From Nereocystis luetkeana (lineage: Eukaryota > Sar > Phaeophyceae > Laminariales > Laminariaceae), in assembly GCA_031213475.1 (NCBI GenBank), contig JARUPZ010000019.1, positions 8,834,698 to 8,898,697 on the forward strand: DNA of 64,000 nt, read 5' to 3'. How positions within the stretch are numbered: position 1 is the stretch's first letter; every line of letters starts with the position of its first letter. Below the pieces are notes generated by a model, which worked only from the letters and a program-made list of their open reading frames with translations, was not told the origin of the DNA and ran no database searches. Positions 1 to 10,880 of the stretch are shown here, one piece after another. The translations under genes and the position numbers were made by a program.

Positions 1-1120
1 AAGTTGACGCTAGCGCAATCGGCACGTTTCTCCGCCGCCAGACCAAAGGCAGTCAGCGTTGGCTCAAACGCCTAGATCCTACGCGCAGTGCAGCGCACCC
101 TGTGCGTCTCTTCGCGGCGTCAGACCACGACAACAGCAGTTGGTCTCGGCGTTTGCTCAAATCTCTGCACGCACAGTAAATCTGTTTTTTTTCGCATACT
201 CGTAGGAAGACAGTGCTTCGATTTGCCAAGTTCATATCTGAAAATGAGATCAGGTCAAAATCTGAAACTCAAAAATCGGACCGGACAGGAAACAGCCGCA
301 TAGGATCCTATGAGGGTCGATTTTTCAGCTTCACATTTTGTCTCGATCGCATTTTCAGATGTAGAGCCTGTTTTCTATGCGGTTCGATTTTTGAGGATCA
401 TATTTTGACCCGATCACACTTTCAGATGTGAACTTGGCAAATCGAAACTGTCTTCTTATATGCGGAGAAATCAGATTGATTGTGCGTGCAGAGATTCGAG
501 CAAACGCTGAGACCAACTGCTGTTGTTGTGGTCTGGCACCGCGAAGAAACGCGTTGGGTGCGTTGCACTGCGCGTAGGACCCAAGCATCCGAGCCAAGGC
601 TGACTGTGGTCTGGCGGCGAAGAGACGTGCCCAGTGCGCTGGAGTCAACCTGTCTTGGTATTTTGCGTTTCACAATGTGGCTGACTGCTGTTGCTGTTGC
701 TGCTGTACGGCAGTGTAGTCTACGAGTCACATATTTACGGAGAGGTGCGCGCCAGGGGCGTTTCTCTTGGTCTCTAGGCCCGAGCCCGCGCCAGCCGACT
801 GTAGTCTGGCCACGGAGAGACGCGCCGACCGCGCGTCGGGCGAGCAACGTCGTTATACAGCTGTCACCATCCAACTCATCGGTCGTTCTGCTGCTGTTTG
901 CTGTCGTGGATAACATCTTGAATTAGAGAGCATGCCATTTTTCGATTGAGAATCCGATGACCCAATCAAAATCCGACGACTTGGGTCATCGGATTCTCAA
1001 ATCGATTTTTTTCCGGTCGGATTTTGCATATTTTTACTGTATAAGCTGGGACATTCATTTTCGAAAAATACAAATCTGAAGCTCGAAATCGAACCGGACA
1101 GGAAACAGCCAACAGACAAA
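1..1120. repeat. Foldback dispersed repeat, inverted arms plus extended copy
   Basis: Bases about 1-305 are the reverse complement of about 361-640, separated by a short spacer, so the left edge of the window is a long inverted repeat. Marker words such as CGCGAAGAGACG, GACCAACTGCTGTTG and AACTTGGCAAATCG recur in opposite orientations. The rightward unit continues to about 1120 and contains a separate perfect hairpin at 943-999 (arms GAGAATCCGATGACCCA). A direct copy of the 361-1060 unit lies at about 41081-41860 and a partial relative at about 25660-25895. The open frames here are mirrored in both arms and look incidental. No gene is supported. The left boundary may lie outside the window. 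Confidence 0.8.
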
Positions 1121-1295
1121 ACCCGTGTGTTTTTTTGGGGGGATATTGTTCGTGAAATATTTAGGGTCATACTTGCTTCGAAATCCAAAAAAAAACTTAA
1201 AAGGTAGCCCCGGAACGAAAAAGAAAGAAAGAAAATACCACCGATACGTTGGTCCATCATGCCATGTGAATAACCAGAATTCGCTTTCCAACTTT

Positions 1296-2739
1296 CACAC
1301 CCCGGACAGCTCATGAGCTAGCTCATCTATCGTGTATAGCTCAAGCTTCGAAAAAATATGTAGATGAGCTACCGCTTATAGCTCAAGCCGGAGGGAACAT
1401 GTGTAGCTCATCTCGGGGGTAGATGAGCTACTGTAGCTTATGTAGCTCCTATAGCTCAGCCTGGGAAAATGTGTGTAGATGAGCTATCTTCTACCTGGTA
1501 TAGCTCAAGCCTTCAAAACATGTACAGATGAGCTACCGCCTATAGCTCAAGTCTTCAAAACATGTGCAGATGAGCTACCACCTATAGCTCAAGCCGGGAA
1601 AATGTGTGTAGATGAGCTATCTTCTATAGCTCAAGCCTTCAAAACACGTGCAGATGAGCTACCGTCTGTAGCTCAAGCATGGAAAACATGTGCGGATGAG
1701 CTATCGCCTATAGCTCACCCACGGAGCACGTATTCATAGCTCATGTACGCAGCTCATTGTAGCTATTTTTCTCGGCAACACATGCGTGTAAGACATGTAG
1801 CTGAAAAAGCCCACCCTTCGGGGAACGCGCGTATGTATGTACATAGTATTGGGATAATATGATGAGTTCGACCTGGGTTTGATCGTTGTCCTCATTGACA
1901 TCCACATCGATGACGTTGTTCGTGGGGTCCACATCCATCGATGGATCCGGTTGCTGCCCGCCGCCAGCCTGGTCTACGGCCGAAGCGCCGCTAGAGCTGC
2001 TACCCCGGGTCGTGGGCATGCTAGGGGTGTTGCTGTGTGTGGTGTCGGTGTTGTGTTCTGTGCGAGCGCCTCTTGTGGTGTGCATGGTTACAGCTGACAT
2101 CTGCCGTCTATAGCTGCTGTCAAAAAACAAAAATTCAAATTCTGTTGGGTGCCGACCTATCGTCAGATATCTTCAGAACAGAAGCAGATCCGATCTCATA
2201 TATGATCACATACCGTGCCTGGTACGTACGAAAAGTATTTGGTTGTTCGTGTTGATATCGTTTTATTCTGGGTACTTGTATTGGTCACTTATACAGCTCA
2301 GGAGCTAGGTCATCTATCTCCCATAGCTCAAGCCTTGAAAACATATGCAGATGAGCTATCGCCTATAGCTCAAGCTTTGAAAACATTTTCAGATGAGCTA
2401 CCGCCTATAGCTCAAGCTTCGAAAACATATGCAAATGAGCTACCGCCTACCAGGTATAGCTCAAGCCGGGGAAAACATGTGTAGTTCATGTAGCTCCTAA
2501 AATAGCTCATCTCGGGTGTAGATGAGCTAGCTCATGTAGCTCGTATAGCTCACTCTGGACATATATGTGCAGATGAGCTATCCCCCATAGCTCAAGCTTG
2601 GAAAATATGTGCAGATGAGCTACCCTCCTATAGCTCAAGCCAGCAAAACATGTGTAGCTCACGTAGCTCACCAGTGAGCTAGCTCCTTAAAAAGCTATTA
2701 ATAGCTCGAGCTACCGTGAGCTGATCTGTCCTAGGTGTG
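1296..2739. mobile_element. TIR element TE1 with AGCT-word arrays (hAT-like, non-autonomous)
   Basis: Ends are CACACC..GGACAGCTCA on the left and the inverse of CACACCTAGGACAGATCA on the right, matching the termini of the element at 31093-32792. Both subterminal zones (about 1310-1760 and 2290-2700) are dense arrays of tagctca / gatgagcta words spaced by a segment containing AAACATGTGCAGAT. The centre is not repetitive and holds a minus-strand ORF. Flanking octamers (CCAACTTT and AAAACTAA) share only AACT, so the target duplication has decayed or is absent. The hAT assignment rests on the sister element, which has a clean 8-bp duplication. The element sits about 80 bp downstream of the donor of the HAD-hydrolase exon, presumably in its intron. 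Confidence 0.75.
1741..2100 (-). CDS. Central ORF of TE1, Ser/Gly/Asp-rich, possible transposase N-terminal exon
   Basis: About 120 codons on the minus strand inside TE1, read from the ATG at 2100. The part from an internal Met near 2019 is rich in Ser, Gly, Ala, Pro and Asp and ends in an acidic stretch (VIDVDVNEDNDQ). The homologous position in the second element (31766-31918, minus) encodes a similar order: Met-Thr-Thr, a Gly/Ser tract, a DPS/DPG-like motif, then an acidic IELDL/IDVDV segment. Conservation of this order between two elements whose flanking arrays differ suggests the remnant of an element-encoded protein, perhaps the disordered N-terminus of a transposase. No catalytic domain is visible and the function is unknown. 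Confidence 0.35.
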   Translation of the reverse strand: MSAVTMHTTRGARTEHNTDTTHSNTPSMPTTRGSSSSGASAVDQAGGGQQPDPSMDVDPTNNVIDVDVNEDNDQTQVELIILSQYYVHTYARSPKGGLFQLHVLHACVAEKNSYNELRT

Positions 2740-2819
2740 AAAACTAAAACTTTGAAGGGGGAGTGATACGTGTTTCGCTGGAACCAACTCGTGCGTAGCC
2801 TTCTCGCACGTAACCTTAC

Positions 2820-3224
2820 CTTACCCGTCGCCGGAAAAAACACGAGCCCTGAGTCCATCACCGCCTTGATGGCCTGTTTCGTTCGAAGCGTAATGGTCAC
2901 GTCCGGCGTCGTAAGGGTGCCGTCCACATCGCTCGCGACAGCCACGACGTTCGCCAGCAGCGATGGTGAAGCGTCAGCCAGCTTTTGGAGTGGAACATTT
3001 TGGGTGCTATTGGCTGTGCCTTGCAGCTTTTGGATACGCGCGCTTCTTTCTGCCGATGCGTCCCCCGAGGAAATACCTCGAGACGCCCAGCCAAAGGCTG
3101 CCGTAGGACGGCGATGGTGGTGGTATGTCGCGCGCTGGGTCCCGCTAGCTGTTGTTGATGTTACAGCCACAGCGGCAGCAGGGAGGAGCCTAAAGCATAC
3201 CAGTCTTATATTGAGTCTGGCCAT
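2820..3224 (-). CDS. HAD-superfamily (Cof-like) hydrolase, first coding exon
   Basis: A 135-codon minus-strand exon starting at the ATG at 3224. Residues 1-30 are hydrophobic with Arg (MARLNIRLVCFRLLPAAAVA), consistent with an organelle or secretory leader. Residues 30-90 are low-complexity and basic. Near residue 96 comes the HAD motif I ASDVDGTLT, followed by a helix (RTKQAIKAVMDSGLVFF) and PATGK, matching the DVDGTL..ATGR start of Cof-type phosphatases. The exon ends at a consensus donor (AAG|GTAAGG, intron from 2819 downward). Motifs II-IV are not found between the donor and the left edge; the next 1.5 kb is transposon TE1. Either a long intron continues beyond the window or the gene was cut. 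The aspartates of motif I are intact. Confidence 0.72.
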
Positions 3225-4426
3225 GACGTATAGCCTTGGCGGGGTCGCTAAAGGACTTCCGTTGGCTGCGGAATGTGCAAGTCAGACGTGGTACGCTGGT
3301 CACCGTGCCTGCTCTGGTTAAGGAACCAAAAATCGATGAAGAGAGCTGCTGTTGTACTCGTGCACGACAAGCTTGCCGACGAGTACCGAGTACGAACGTA
3401 CCAGGGTAGCATGTTCTCCAAGTTCTCCGCGCGAGACTGTGAAAAATACTGGAAACCTTTTCATTTTTTTCTCCGCCGGGGATAGGGGACGCAATTGCCT
3501 TCTCCGAAACAGGAAAATGCAACACCCACCATGACCGGTACAACGAGGAGCCGGCGATGCTCAGCCAGCGGATGGGCGACGGAAAGTCGGCGTTGCTGGT
3601 GCTGCTGTTCCCATGCGTAACGCTCCAGGTAAGTTTGAAAGTTGATCGTTATGGTATTGATACTGTTTTTGTTGTTTCAAATATGTCGTACGACGAGTGC
3701 AACATGCAAGGTTTCAAGGTTGTGTTCTGTCAAGTGTACAGCAGCGTACCACGTACGTTAGAGGATACCTGGTACCAGGTATGATATTGTCGTATCTGGT
3801 ATTTTCGTACTGTAAAGCAAGGCAATCTTTGCCCGGCTGTTCCCTAGGTGTCACCATTTATTAATAGTAGTCTCGTGGTTTTGTGTTGTTGCATTAATGA
3901 TATCTGGTACATTATACAGCAGCGCGGAGATTAGACTCGTCGAACAAGGACACGATGGTCGCGAGCGAACGATTGACGGTCGCCATTACTTCTGTATACG
4001 TACGGAAATACCTGGTACTCGAAATCTATGACACAAAGCAACACGGGGAAAGAAATAGCGCGAGCCGAAATATGCGGTGGCATGGTATGGGAAGAATCAA
4101 AGCATCTGACCAACGTCACAAGCATAGAAACGCGCTGTAAATAATCTACGCGGGGCCGTTTACTTACCCTCCCGGGCACCACAGGGCCCCTAACGCAACG
4201 CAACGCAACGCAACCCGACCAATCCGACCCAACCCAACCCAACCCAACAAAGACGTGTTCTACACCAACCCCAATGCCGATGCAGAAAGCCAGATAGGGC
4301 AAAACGAAGCCCATCACGTACAGTAGAAACGCGTTGATCTAAACTACGCGGGGCTGTTTACCCTTACCCCCCCGGACACCAGGGCCCCTAGCGGTCGGGG
4401 TTGCAGCCGCGTTCACGCGAGACCCA
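3225..4426. other. Upstream of HAD gene: shared exon-like segment and AACCC-type repeats
   Basis: Bases about 3545-3660 closely match about 47515-47630: a segment encoding EPAM..QRMGDG.SALL on the plus strand followed by a donor-like CAG|GTAAGT / CAG|GTAGGT. I do not recognise the product and the strand is uncertain. Bases 4193-4250 hold short AACGC / AACCC tandem units. Two overlapping TACCWGGTA palindromes lie at 3766-3781 and a TATTAATA scar-like octamer at 3859. No gene is supported. Confidence 0.4.
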
Positions 4427-4642
4427 GTTCGTAGCCTCAGGCAGCGGTGGCACAGACTGCATGGCAGTCTATGGATGGATGTTTCAGGTCATGTAATATT
4501 GGCCTCCCACAAGGTAGGGGCAGAGAAGAAGTGAGCCTCCTGCGTCACCGCTTACAACCTCAGATGTCAAGAGTCACATAATCCACAATAGGCAATGGCA
4601 TCAACCGGTACGTGACTGTCATTTAAAGAGACCAAACGAACA
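4427..4642 (+). repeat. 216-bp direct repeat, left copy
   Basis: Nearly identical to 6503-6718 with the same length and almost no gaps. It contains TTCGTAGCCTCAGGCAGCGG near the start and ACCAAACGAACA at the end. The copies bracket about 1.86 kb without a convincing gene. They could be decayed LTRs or a dispersed repeat; no TG..CA ends, primer-binding site or polymerase is visible. Confidence 0.85.
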
Positions 4643-6502
4643 CCCTCCCTGGCTCTTTACGTAACAGTGGCGAACCAAAATAACCAGAACGTAACTCCTT
4701 GACCTACATAAACCACAGTAATGGCAAGAAGAAACTCATCCCGACGACAAGCAAAAACCTCTCCCTCAATCCCACACGAACTATTGCAATCACGGAAGAC
4801 ATTACAGTAGTCGCACCAAAAAAATACCACAGGAGTAGATATGGACCGCACACGCCCCCAGGCGCTTCCTAGTCTCTCTCCTTCGCGAACAAATCCAAGT
4901 TCGCACTACAATATACTGGTGGTAAAATAACCAATCATGAATTAGAATGCAATCCCCCCTTATTCTGCAACCAGTAAACAGTCACAAACAAAAGGTTCCA
5001 GCATGAATCAATAAAAAATCAATATATCGTCACCACCAATAATACCTCAAATCAGCAGTACACCTCGCAATCAAGGCGCACCCACGTACCCTTACTTCGC
5101 CGGTCCGTTAAAACTGTAAGTATCAGTTTCACCAGTCCCCTTCTGGTCCTGTCTATACCAGAAAAACACTCCCAGGTATACGTTTTCGGTTTTACGAAGA
5201 CTGTTTGATTTGAACATGAAAATACATTTCAAAACCCGGCGAAAACAAAGGCCACGTGCACTTCCAGGACGAACCTATAGACGCAGCTACCGCCAATACC
5301 AGCAATACACCTCACCGCCCTTTCGTGTATCTGAGTACCCTTATTTTTCCATACCGCTAAGAGTATACATTTTATTTCTACCAGGCCCCATCTGGTCTTG
5401 TCTACACCAGAAAAACACTACGAACGAATCCCAGATGATACATCGTCTGCTATCTACGGTTTCTCCACCCTGGCCGCAAATAAATAGACCTCACGTTCGA
5501 CCAAAAAAAAAAAAATCGATCGACAGGTAGGTGTATCCATCGTAAAATTCAATTCACTTTTCATTCCTACGAAATCACACCATATGACCAGACCTGCCCC
5601 CCCCGCCCCGCGATGTTGCCGGACGTTGCATATAGCTCCGGCTGACGAAACACCCAGATCTGCTCGCTTGTTGCCACCCGGACGAAACCCCATCGTTATT
5701 TGGTACTGCTGCAGACAGCCCACGATTACCCCACGCCCGTTTCCTGCCACCACTATTTAACAGCTGCAGAATGCACGCAGCTATTATGCCACGCGACTTT
5801 GCCCCATCAAACACCCCCCGGTAGGGTTGCACACGGCTGGCGGCCGTGCGGCTTCTCGCGGAAATCGCAAGCAGATATGTACCCTCGCTGAGCGATAACC
5901 CCATATCTGCTGCCTCCACAACCTCTGAAGTGGAGTGCGTACGGCAAATAAATGTCGTACGACTTGAAGTCCCCCGCTCGCAACACACGGCGGAGGTCCC
6001 TACGGTTGTACTGCCGCCGTGGGGCTTTTAGCTGCTGCTGCTGTACGCCCTCCCCCTATCCGCTTCACACGGCAGAGGTGGATATGGTTACACTCCCACC
6101 ATACGTAGAACATAAGCTGCTGCTGCTGCTCCCTGCCTACGGTTCTGCTTCCTCCGCCGTAGGGCTCGTGGTTGCTACGACTACTGCAAGTTTACAGCAG
6201 TAGTAGCTGCGACGTCGTCTCTACGGCATCGTCTTCGGGATCCTCCATCCGGCTCCCGCATCCACCATCGGAGAGTTCCGACGATGGTGGTATAGCATCC
6301 CTCCCTGCTGTACCAGCGATGATTAGCTGTTGTTGTTGCTTCCCACCGGACTCCTCTCGCGTTCTGTATTCGAGGCTGCCTTCCAAAAGCGGCGCAATTG
6401 AAGCAGCTGCTCCAAAACAAAACCCTGTTCCAATACTTGATAAGCCCGAAGGTCTCAAATGCCACCCCCCACGAGGCTGGGGACGGGCACACACTCTAGA
6501 AT
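4643..6502. other. Segment between the 216-bp direct repeats
   Basis: Short frames only. The stretch 5990-6330 is rich in CTGCTG / GCAGCAG and Ser/Cys codons. I see no conserved domain, splice-supported exon or structural RNA. Confidence 0.4.
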
Positions 6503-6718
6503 GTTCGTAGCCTCAGGCAGCGGTAGCACAGACTGCATGACAGTCTATGGATGGATGTTTTAGGTAATGTATTATTGGCCTGTCACAAGGTAGGCACAGA
6601 GAAGAAGTGAGCCTCCTGCGTCACCGCTTACAACCTCAGATGTCAAGAGTCATATAATCCACAATAGGCAATGGCACCAACCGGTACGTAACTGTCATTT
6701 AAAGACACCAAACGAACA
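6503..6718 (+). repeat. 216-bp direct repeat, right copy
   Basis: Partner of the copy at 4427-4642; the few differences are mostly single-base. The two are in direct orientation. Confidence 0.85.
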
Positions 6719-6734
6719 GACTATGCGCCCTGGA

Positions 6735-7190
6735 TCAAACGACCGTTTTCGCGCCAGCCGGTGAAGCCGTCGGCTTCGTACTCGCGGCCGAAACTGCGCT
6801 CGCGGCCAAAAGCGAAACCGCTATCGCGGATGAAACTGCGCTTGCGGGAGACCCCACCGTGCTGTTTGCGCTATTTGGCGAACCAACGCTTGCGCTCGCG
6901 GCAGACCCCACCGTGCCGTTTGCGCTGTTTGGCGAACTAACGCTCGCACTTGCGCTCCGGTACGCGGATGACGTGCGCACGCGCGATCTGTTATGTTGTA
7001 AGAACAGATCAGCGGAGCGGACAACATCCGCCTTCTGCTTATAGAAGCAATCTTCGCAGAAGCAGCACTCTGTCTCACCCTGAACCGACAGGTCAAACAC
7101 AGCTGAGCGGTCGCAATTGTAGCACTCGGACGGGGTGGTGGTGTCCGTGATGGTAGGAGGCCGGCAAGCGTCACCATCACAGTGAAAACA
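6735..7190 (-). pseudogene. Cys-rich (zinc-binding-like) ORF with Ser/Ala repeats, possibly frameshifted
   Basis: Read on the minus strand from about 7190, the frame gives paired cysteines in order: CFHCDGDAC, ECYNCDRSA, then ECCFCEDCFYKQKADVV, reminiscent of a CxxC-type zinc-binding domain. It then becomes Ser/Ala/Asn-rich with two near-identical repeats (SASVGSPNSANSTVGS type, 6840-6960) and ends at 6735. A stop (TGA) precedes the first CxxC in this frame, while the overlapping frame is open to about 7290, where a good acceptor (GTGCCTTGCAG) lies. Loss of one base at GGGAG near 7188 would explain the switch. It could be a decayed gene or transposon remnant; the function is unknown. Confidence 0.33.
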
Positions 7191-7299
7191 CTCCCGTCAA
7201 CCACGCCCAAAGGACGCTCACAAGCCATCAAGACAGGGGCTGCCTTGACGATGGGAAGCCAGGGTACCCGTTTGCGACGACCCCTGCAAGGCACACAAT

Positions 7300-8013
7300 A
7301 ACAAAGATAACAAGCCAGGAGACGGGCAGTTAAGCGGAAACCATCAGAACCGTACGATGGCTTATAAATAGAAATTTACGAATACCACAAGTACAGCAGG
7401 AAGCATCGGAACGCGGCATAGCAGCGGTCGTACCACTAGAACAGCAAGAGCCATCGGAACGTCCGTGGATTAGTGGGCAGATTAGAATGCTGCTGTAGTA
7501 CTGCTGTACTGTAGTACTGCTGCACTGCTGGGGATGTGGGTGGTTTTGGTGGATAATTGGGTTGGGTTTTCGCCTCAGTAGCGTTGCGGCATGGGCGGGT
7601 AGTCAGCAAACACAATCCAAAGCATGAATAAGCATCGGAATGTCGGTGGTGTGGGTGTATAGGTATACCGGCCCCGCTGGCGTGGCAGCGGTCGCACCAC
7701 TAGTACAGCAGTAAGCATCCGAACGTTGGTGGGTTAGAGAGTGGAGTAGTTTTTTTTTAATGGCTATGACACCCTCATCCCTTTATCATGGCGGTCAGCA
7801 AGATGCCGAAAATGCGACATTAAAGTGGAACATATGGATACGATAACACACGTTGCGCCAGCAGCAATCCTTTCCCGAGCCTTTCTGCGTGCCGCGGTAT
7901 CCTTGTTCCGAATAGCAGTTCTGGTGGTGGAATATGCAAGAGAGAAAACGAACAAACTACATATGTGAGAGTAAAATCCGTATTCACACCGCATCGGAGA
8001 TAAGACTACAGGA
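7300..8013. other. Intergenic, GTACTGCTGTA-rich
   Basis: Contains recurring TACAGCAG / GTACTGCTGTA words (about 7390-7540) and no convincing coding signal. Confidence 0.4.
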
Positions 8014-8490
8014 GAGAGATAACACACGAGAGTTAAATCCGTATCAACGCAGCATGGCGGACCAGACTACTACAGTACTGCAGGTATCGAGGTTGCGCCT
8101 CATACCCACGAAATACTAGTTCCACGCAAGCTTAATGACACACGGTCTGCTTGAAGGGAGTGGGTAACAAGGAAGGGAAATTTACGGGGGGGCGACAACT
8201 ATGGTTGACGGACGAGAGCAACAGCGCAAGACAGGGCGAAAGAGAAGAGAGATAACACACAAGAGTTTAATCCATATTAACGCAGCATGGCAGACTACAG
8301 TAGACTACTACAGGACTGCAGGTATTGAGGTTGGGCCTCATGGTACTGAGGTTGCGCCTCATAACCACGAAATACTAGTTCCACGCAAGCATAGTGGCAC
8401 ATGGTCCGGTAGCTGGGAGCGTGGTAACAAGGGAGGGAGATTTACGGCGGCTCGACAGCTATGGTTGACGGGCGAGAGAAACAGCGCAAC
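8014..8490 (+). repeat. Tandem repeat, about 235-bp unit, two copies
   Basis: Two head-to-tail units share GAGATAACACAC at the start, AACGCAGCATGGC, CACGAAATACTAGTTCCACGC and a final CTATGGTTGACGG. The second begins near 8247. Open frames through both units are repeat-derived. Confidence 0.8.
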
Positions 8491-8540
8491 ACTGGTGCAA
8501 ACCCCTCGCAACAATTGTTGACGAGGAGTATGGATAATAG

Positions 8541-8800
8541 TTATACGGGGCGTTTGGCACACCTTCTCGCAGCAGAAGCCTCCTTCCGACTCTTGCTGCG
8601 TGCGGCGTGCTTCCGAGAGGAACTTTGTCCCCGTGCTTCAATGACTCTTTGTGCGCGAGCTTCCATCCGTGCAAGTCTTTCCGATCGAGCAGCAATTGCT
8701 CTGGGACCTTGCACGACCTCAAGGACTGCCGAAGTGACGCGAGTCTGCGGTGCTGCTGCTTTGCTGCTGTTGCTGCGGTTAGTATCTGTTTGATAATTAC
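8541..8800 (-). CDS. Hypothetical basic Ala/Arg/Ser-rich C-terminal exon
   Basis: Minus-strand frame ending at a stop near 8541. It encodes an alanine- and arginine-rich helix-prone segment (ERLARMEARAQRVIEARG) and then a basic Ser/Lys/Arg tail (ARSKSRKEASAARR). The same frame stays open to about 9170, but the upstream part looks non-coding. The composition resembles a disordered basic C-terminus. No family is recognised and it may be spurious. Confidence 0.28.
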
Positions 8801-9419
8801 TTCGATTTACTTTAGAGCAGGAAGCGACCCTGCCAAAAAATGCCACATAATATATCGCAAACCCCAAGGGGTCAAGACCTTGCAGCCAGAAGCGACCTTG
8901 CACGGCCGTTTGCGAGCGGCGGGCAGCGACCTCATTAACGCCCTTAGCCAAACCCGCTGAGCGAGCCATGCTTCTATAAAGTGATCCCACTTTTGTTACG
9001 ATCGATGCGCCGTAGCCAGTTGCGAAATATTTCGCTGCTGGTACCGACTCTGGCTCTAGCGATTGACTACAACCGATTATCCTGGATGGGGTGGGGTCGC
9101 GTAGCTCAAGGCGCAGGGCTCCGTTGAATCCAAAGTTGGCCCAACGGCTATCGATTCGCGCGGTATACACGTCAACCTCGGGAGCGGTTTGGGACCAGAT
9201 TTTGCGATGATTGGAGTTTTCTTGTGACGGGAGACAGACAGACAGGTTTCGAATTTCCGATGTAGAATACCCTAGGTGAACCTAGGGAAATCCCTGGGTA
9301 TGTACCAGGGTGAGAAATAGGCGTCCGGCGCGCATCACGAAGTGGAGGCCGAAAGCGAGGTACGGTCCCTCGCAGGGGTCCGGAGGCCCCCCTGAGGCCG
9401 TTTTTTTTACAAGTATGGG

Positions 9420-10880
9420 TCAACATACTCGAAATGTGGGTCTTACCTCTTGCCCGCTCCTTTTACCCTCTTGTAGGCGTGGGTCCGGCTGGCTTGGAAT
9501 GATCTTCAATAAAAAAAAACAAGCCGTGTGTTTTCGAGGCGTTATCCCGAGGTTGCTACTGCAGTCTAAGGCGTTTACTCATGCTATGCATGTTCTCTCC
9601 CCATTTTCAAGCTTTTTGGGGCCGTCTTCGTCCTCAGGCGGAGAAGACAACGGCAAAGTGTTCGAAACGAGTTCCACCAGGTAGAAAATAACGTTGTGCC
9701 GCAAGATTAATTCTCGCCTGGAATATGTCGAGCAGCATTGCAAAACGTACCTGAAAAGGAAGAAAAAGAAAGAGTCGCTGGATGCGCCGAAAAACATACA
9801 ACGTGCTAGTTTTTTTTCGAATGCGACGAAAGAAGGGAAAACGTACGGAAATAATCAATTACGGCGAAAAATCCCTGACGAAAGGCCTCAAACAGAGTAT
9901 CGCCTGCGGCGAAAAATAACCTTTAATGTTTTCGCCGAACAGGCCCCACACAAACACGCCTTCGGCGAAAAGCACGCCGCAGCGATTCAAAACCGTGGTG
10001 CGGCTACACCGCGTCGTGGTGTTCTCGCGCAGTTCTGAAGGAATACCACGTATTTCTCGCCCTGGTATTATGTAAGCTGACTGTAGTAGCCTGTTGACAG
10101 CAGCGATCTAGAGCCTGCCAGTAGATTTGGTATTACATAACGTCCAATAAAACGCAATATTATAGTATGAAAACTCATGAAAATCATTCCGAAAAAGAAG
10201 AGAAAAAGGAGAGAGGAATAGAGCCCGCGACGACAATAGATTACACCACCTTAGCCCCTGGGGCAGGAGCGATGGTGTAGCATTGAATATCGGAGTGTTT
10301 ACGAGCGACTGCGCGAACAAAAATAAAAAAGGAGATCGTTGCATTATCGCCTCGAATTGCACGTATGCACGTTCTCCTGTTTTTTTTTCCACGCTCTATT
10401 ATGTGTCGATAACCGCAACCAACCCCGGTACAAGGAGTATTGAGCCCGGTTGTTGTGGGAAATGAAATGGAAATTGGGAGGAAAAGCTTGGTCCAAGGCA
10501 ATTTTTGAATGAGACATGTGATACCCGCAGTTTGAGGGCGAGATGTGCTTTTATGGGAATTTGACAAGGTGTTTGCGCCCGCGACACGATGTGCCAACGC
10601 CGTACAAGGTACAGAATGACCCCGCTCGTGGAAAAATATCCGAAAATGCTAAACCTCCCACGTATGCTTACTTTTGCTGCTCGTCCTTGTATGAGTACCG
10701 ACGCTTTGGCCAAAGCGTTGGTACCGCTGAAGCCACACCTCCAGGAGCGATCACCACGACAGACCATCCTGCTGCGCGGCGGCTAAAGAGTAAACAGCAG
10801 AGCACGCTATTGCTCTGACAAGGTTATGATGTTGTCCCCGTGCTCTCGTCCTCGCGCCCCTTCTGCTCTCCGCCCGTCTC
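9420..10880. other. Upstream segment of oxygenase copy A, duplicated at copy B
   Basis: From about 9750 this segment aligns with the region upstream of copy B (about 56690-58110). The copy-B side carries two extra MITEs. The part 9440-9760 is also shared with 47800-47985 plus 50410-50530, a third partial copy split by a nested transposon cluster. No exon is confidently placed here, though an upstream exon carrying a plastid leader is possible. Confidence 0.6.

Noticed and set aside
1310-2700. Regular short repeats resembling a CRISPR array
   Set aside because: Units are imperfect, palindromic words with variable spacing inside a TIR element in a eukaryotic genome; no constant spacers or cas genes.
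4193-4250. Interstitial telomere
   Set aside because: AACGC/AACCC units are short, irregular and differ from known telomere repeats; only about 60 bp.
4427-6718. LTR retrotransposon bounded by the 216-bp repeats
   Set aside because: No TG..CA ends, primer-binding site, polypurine tract or pol domain in between.
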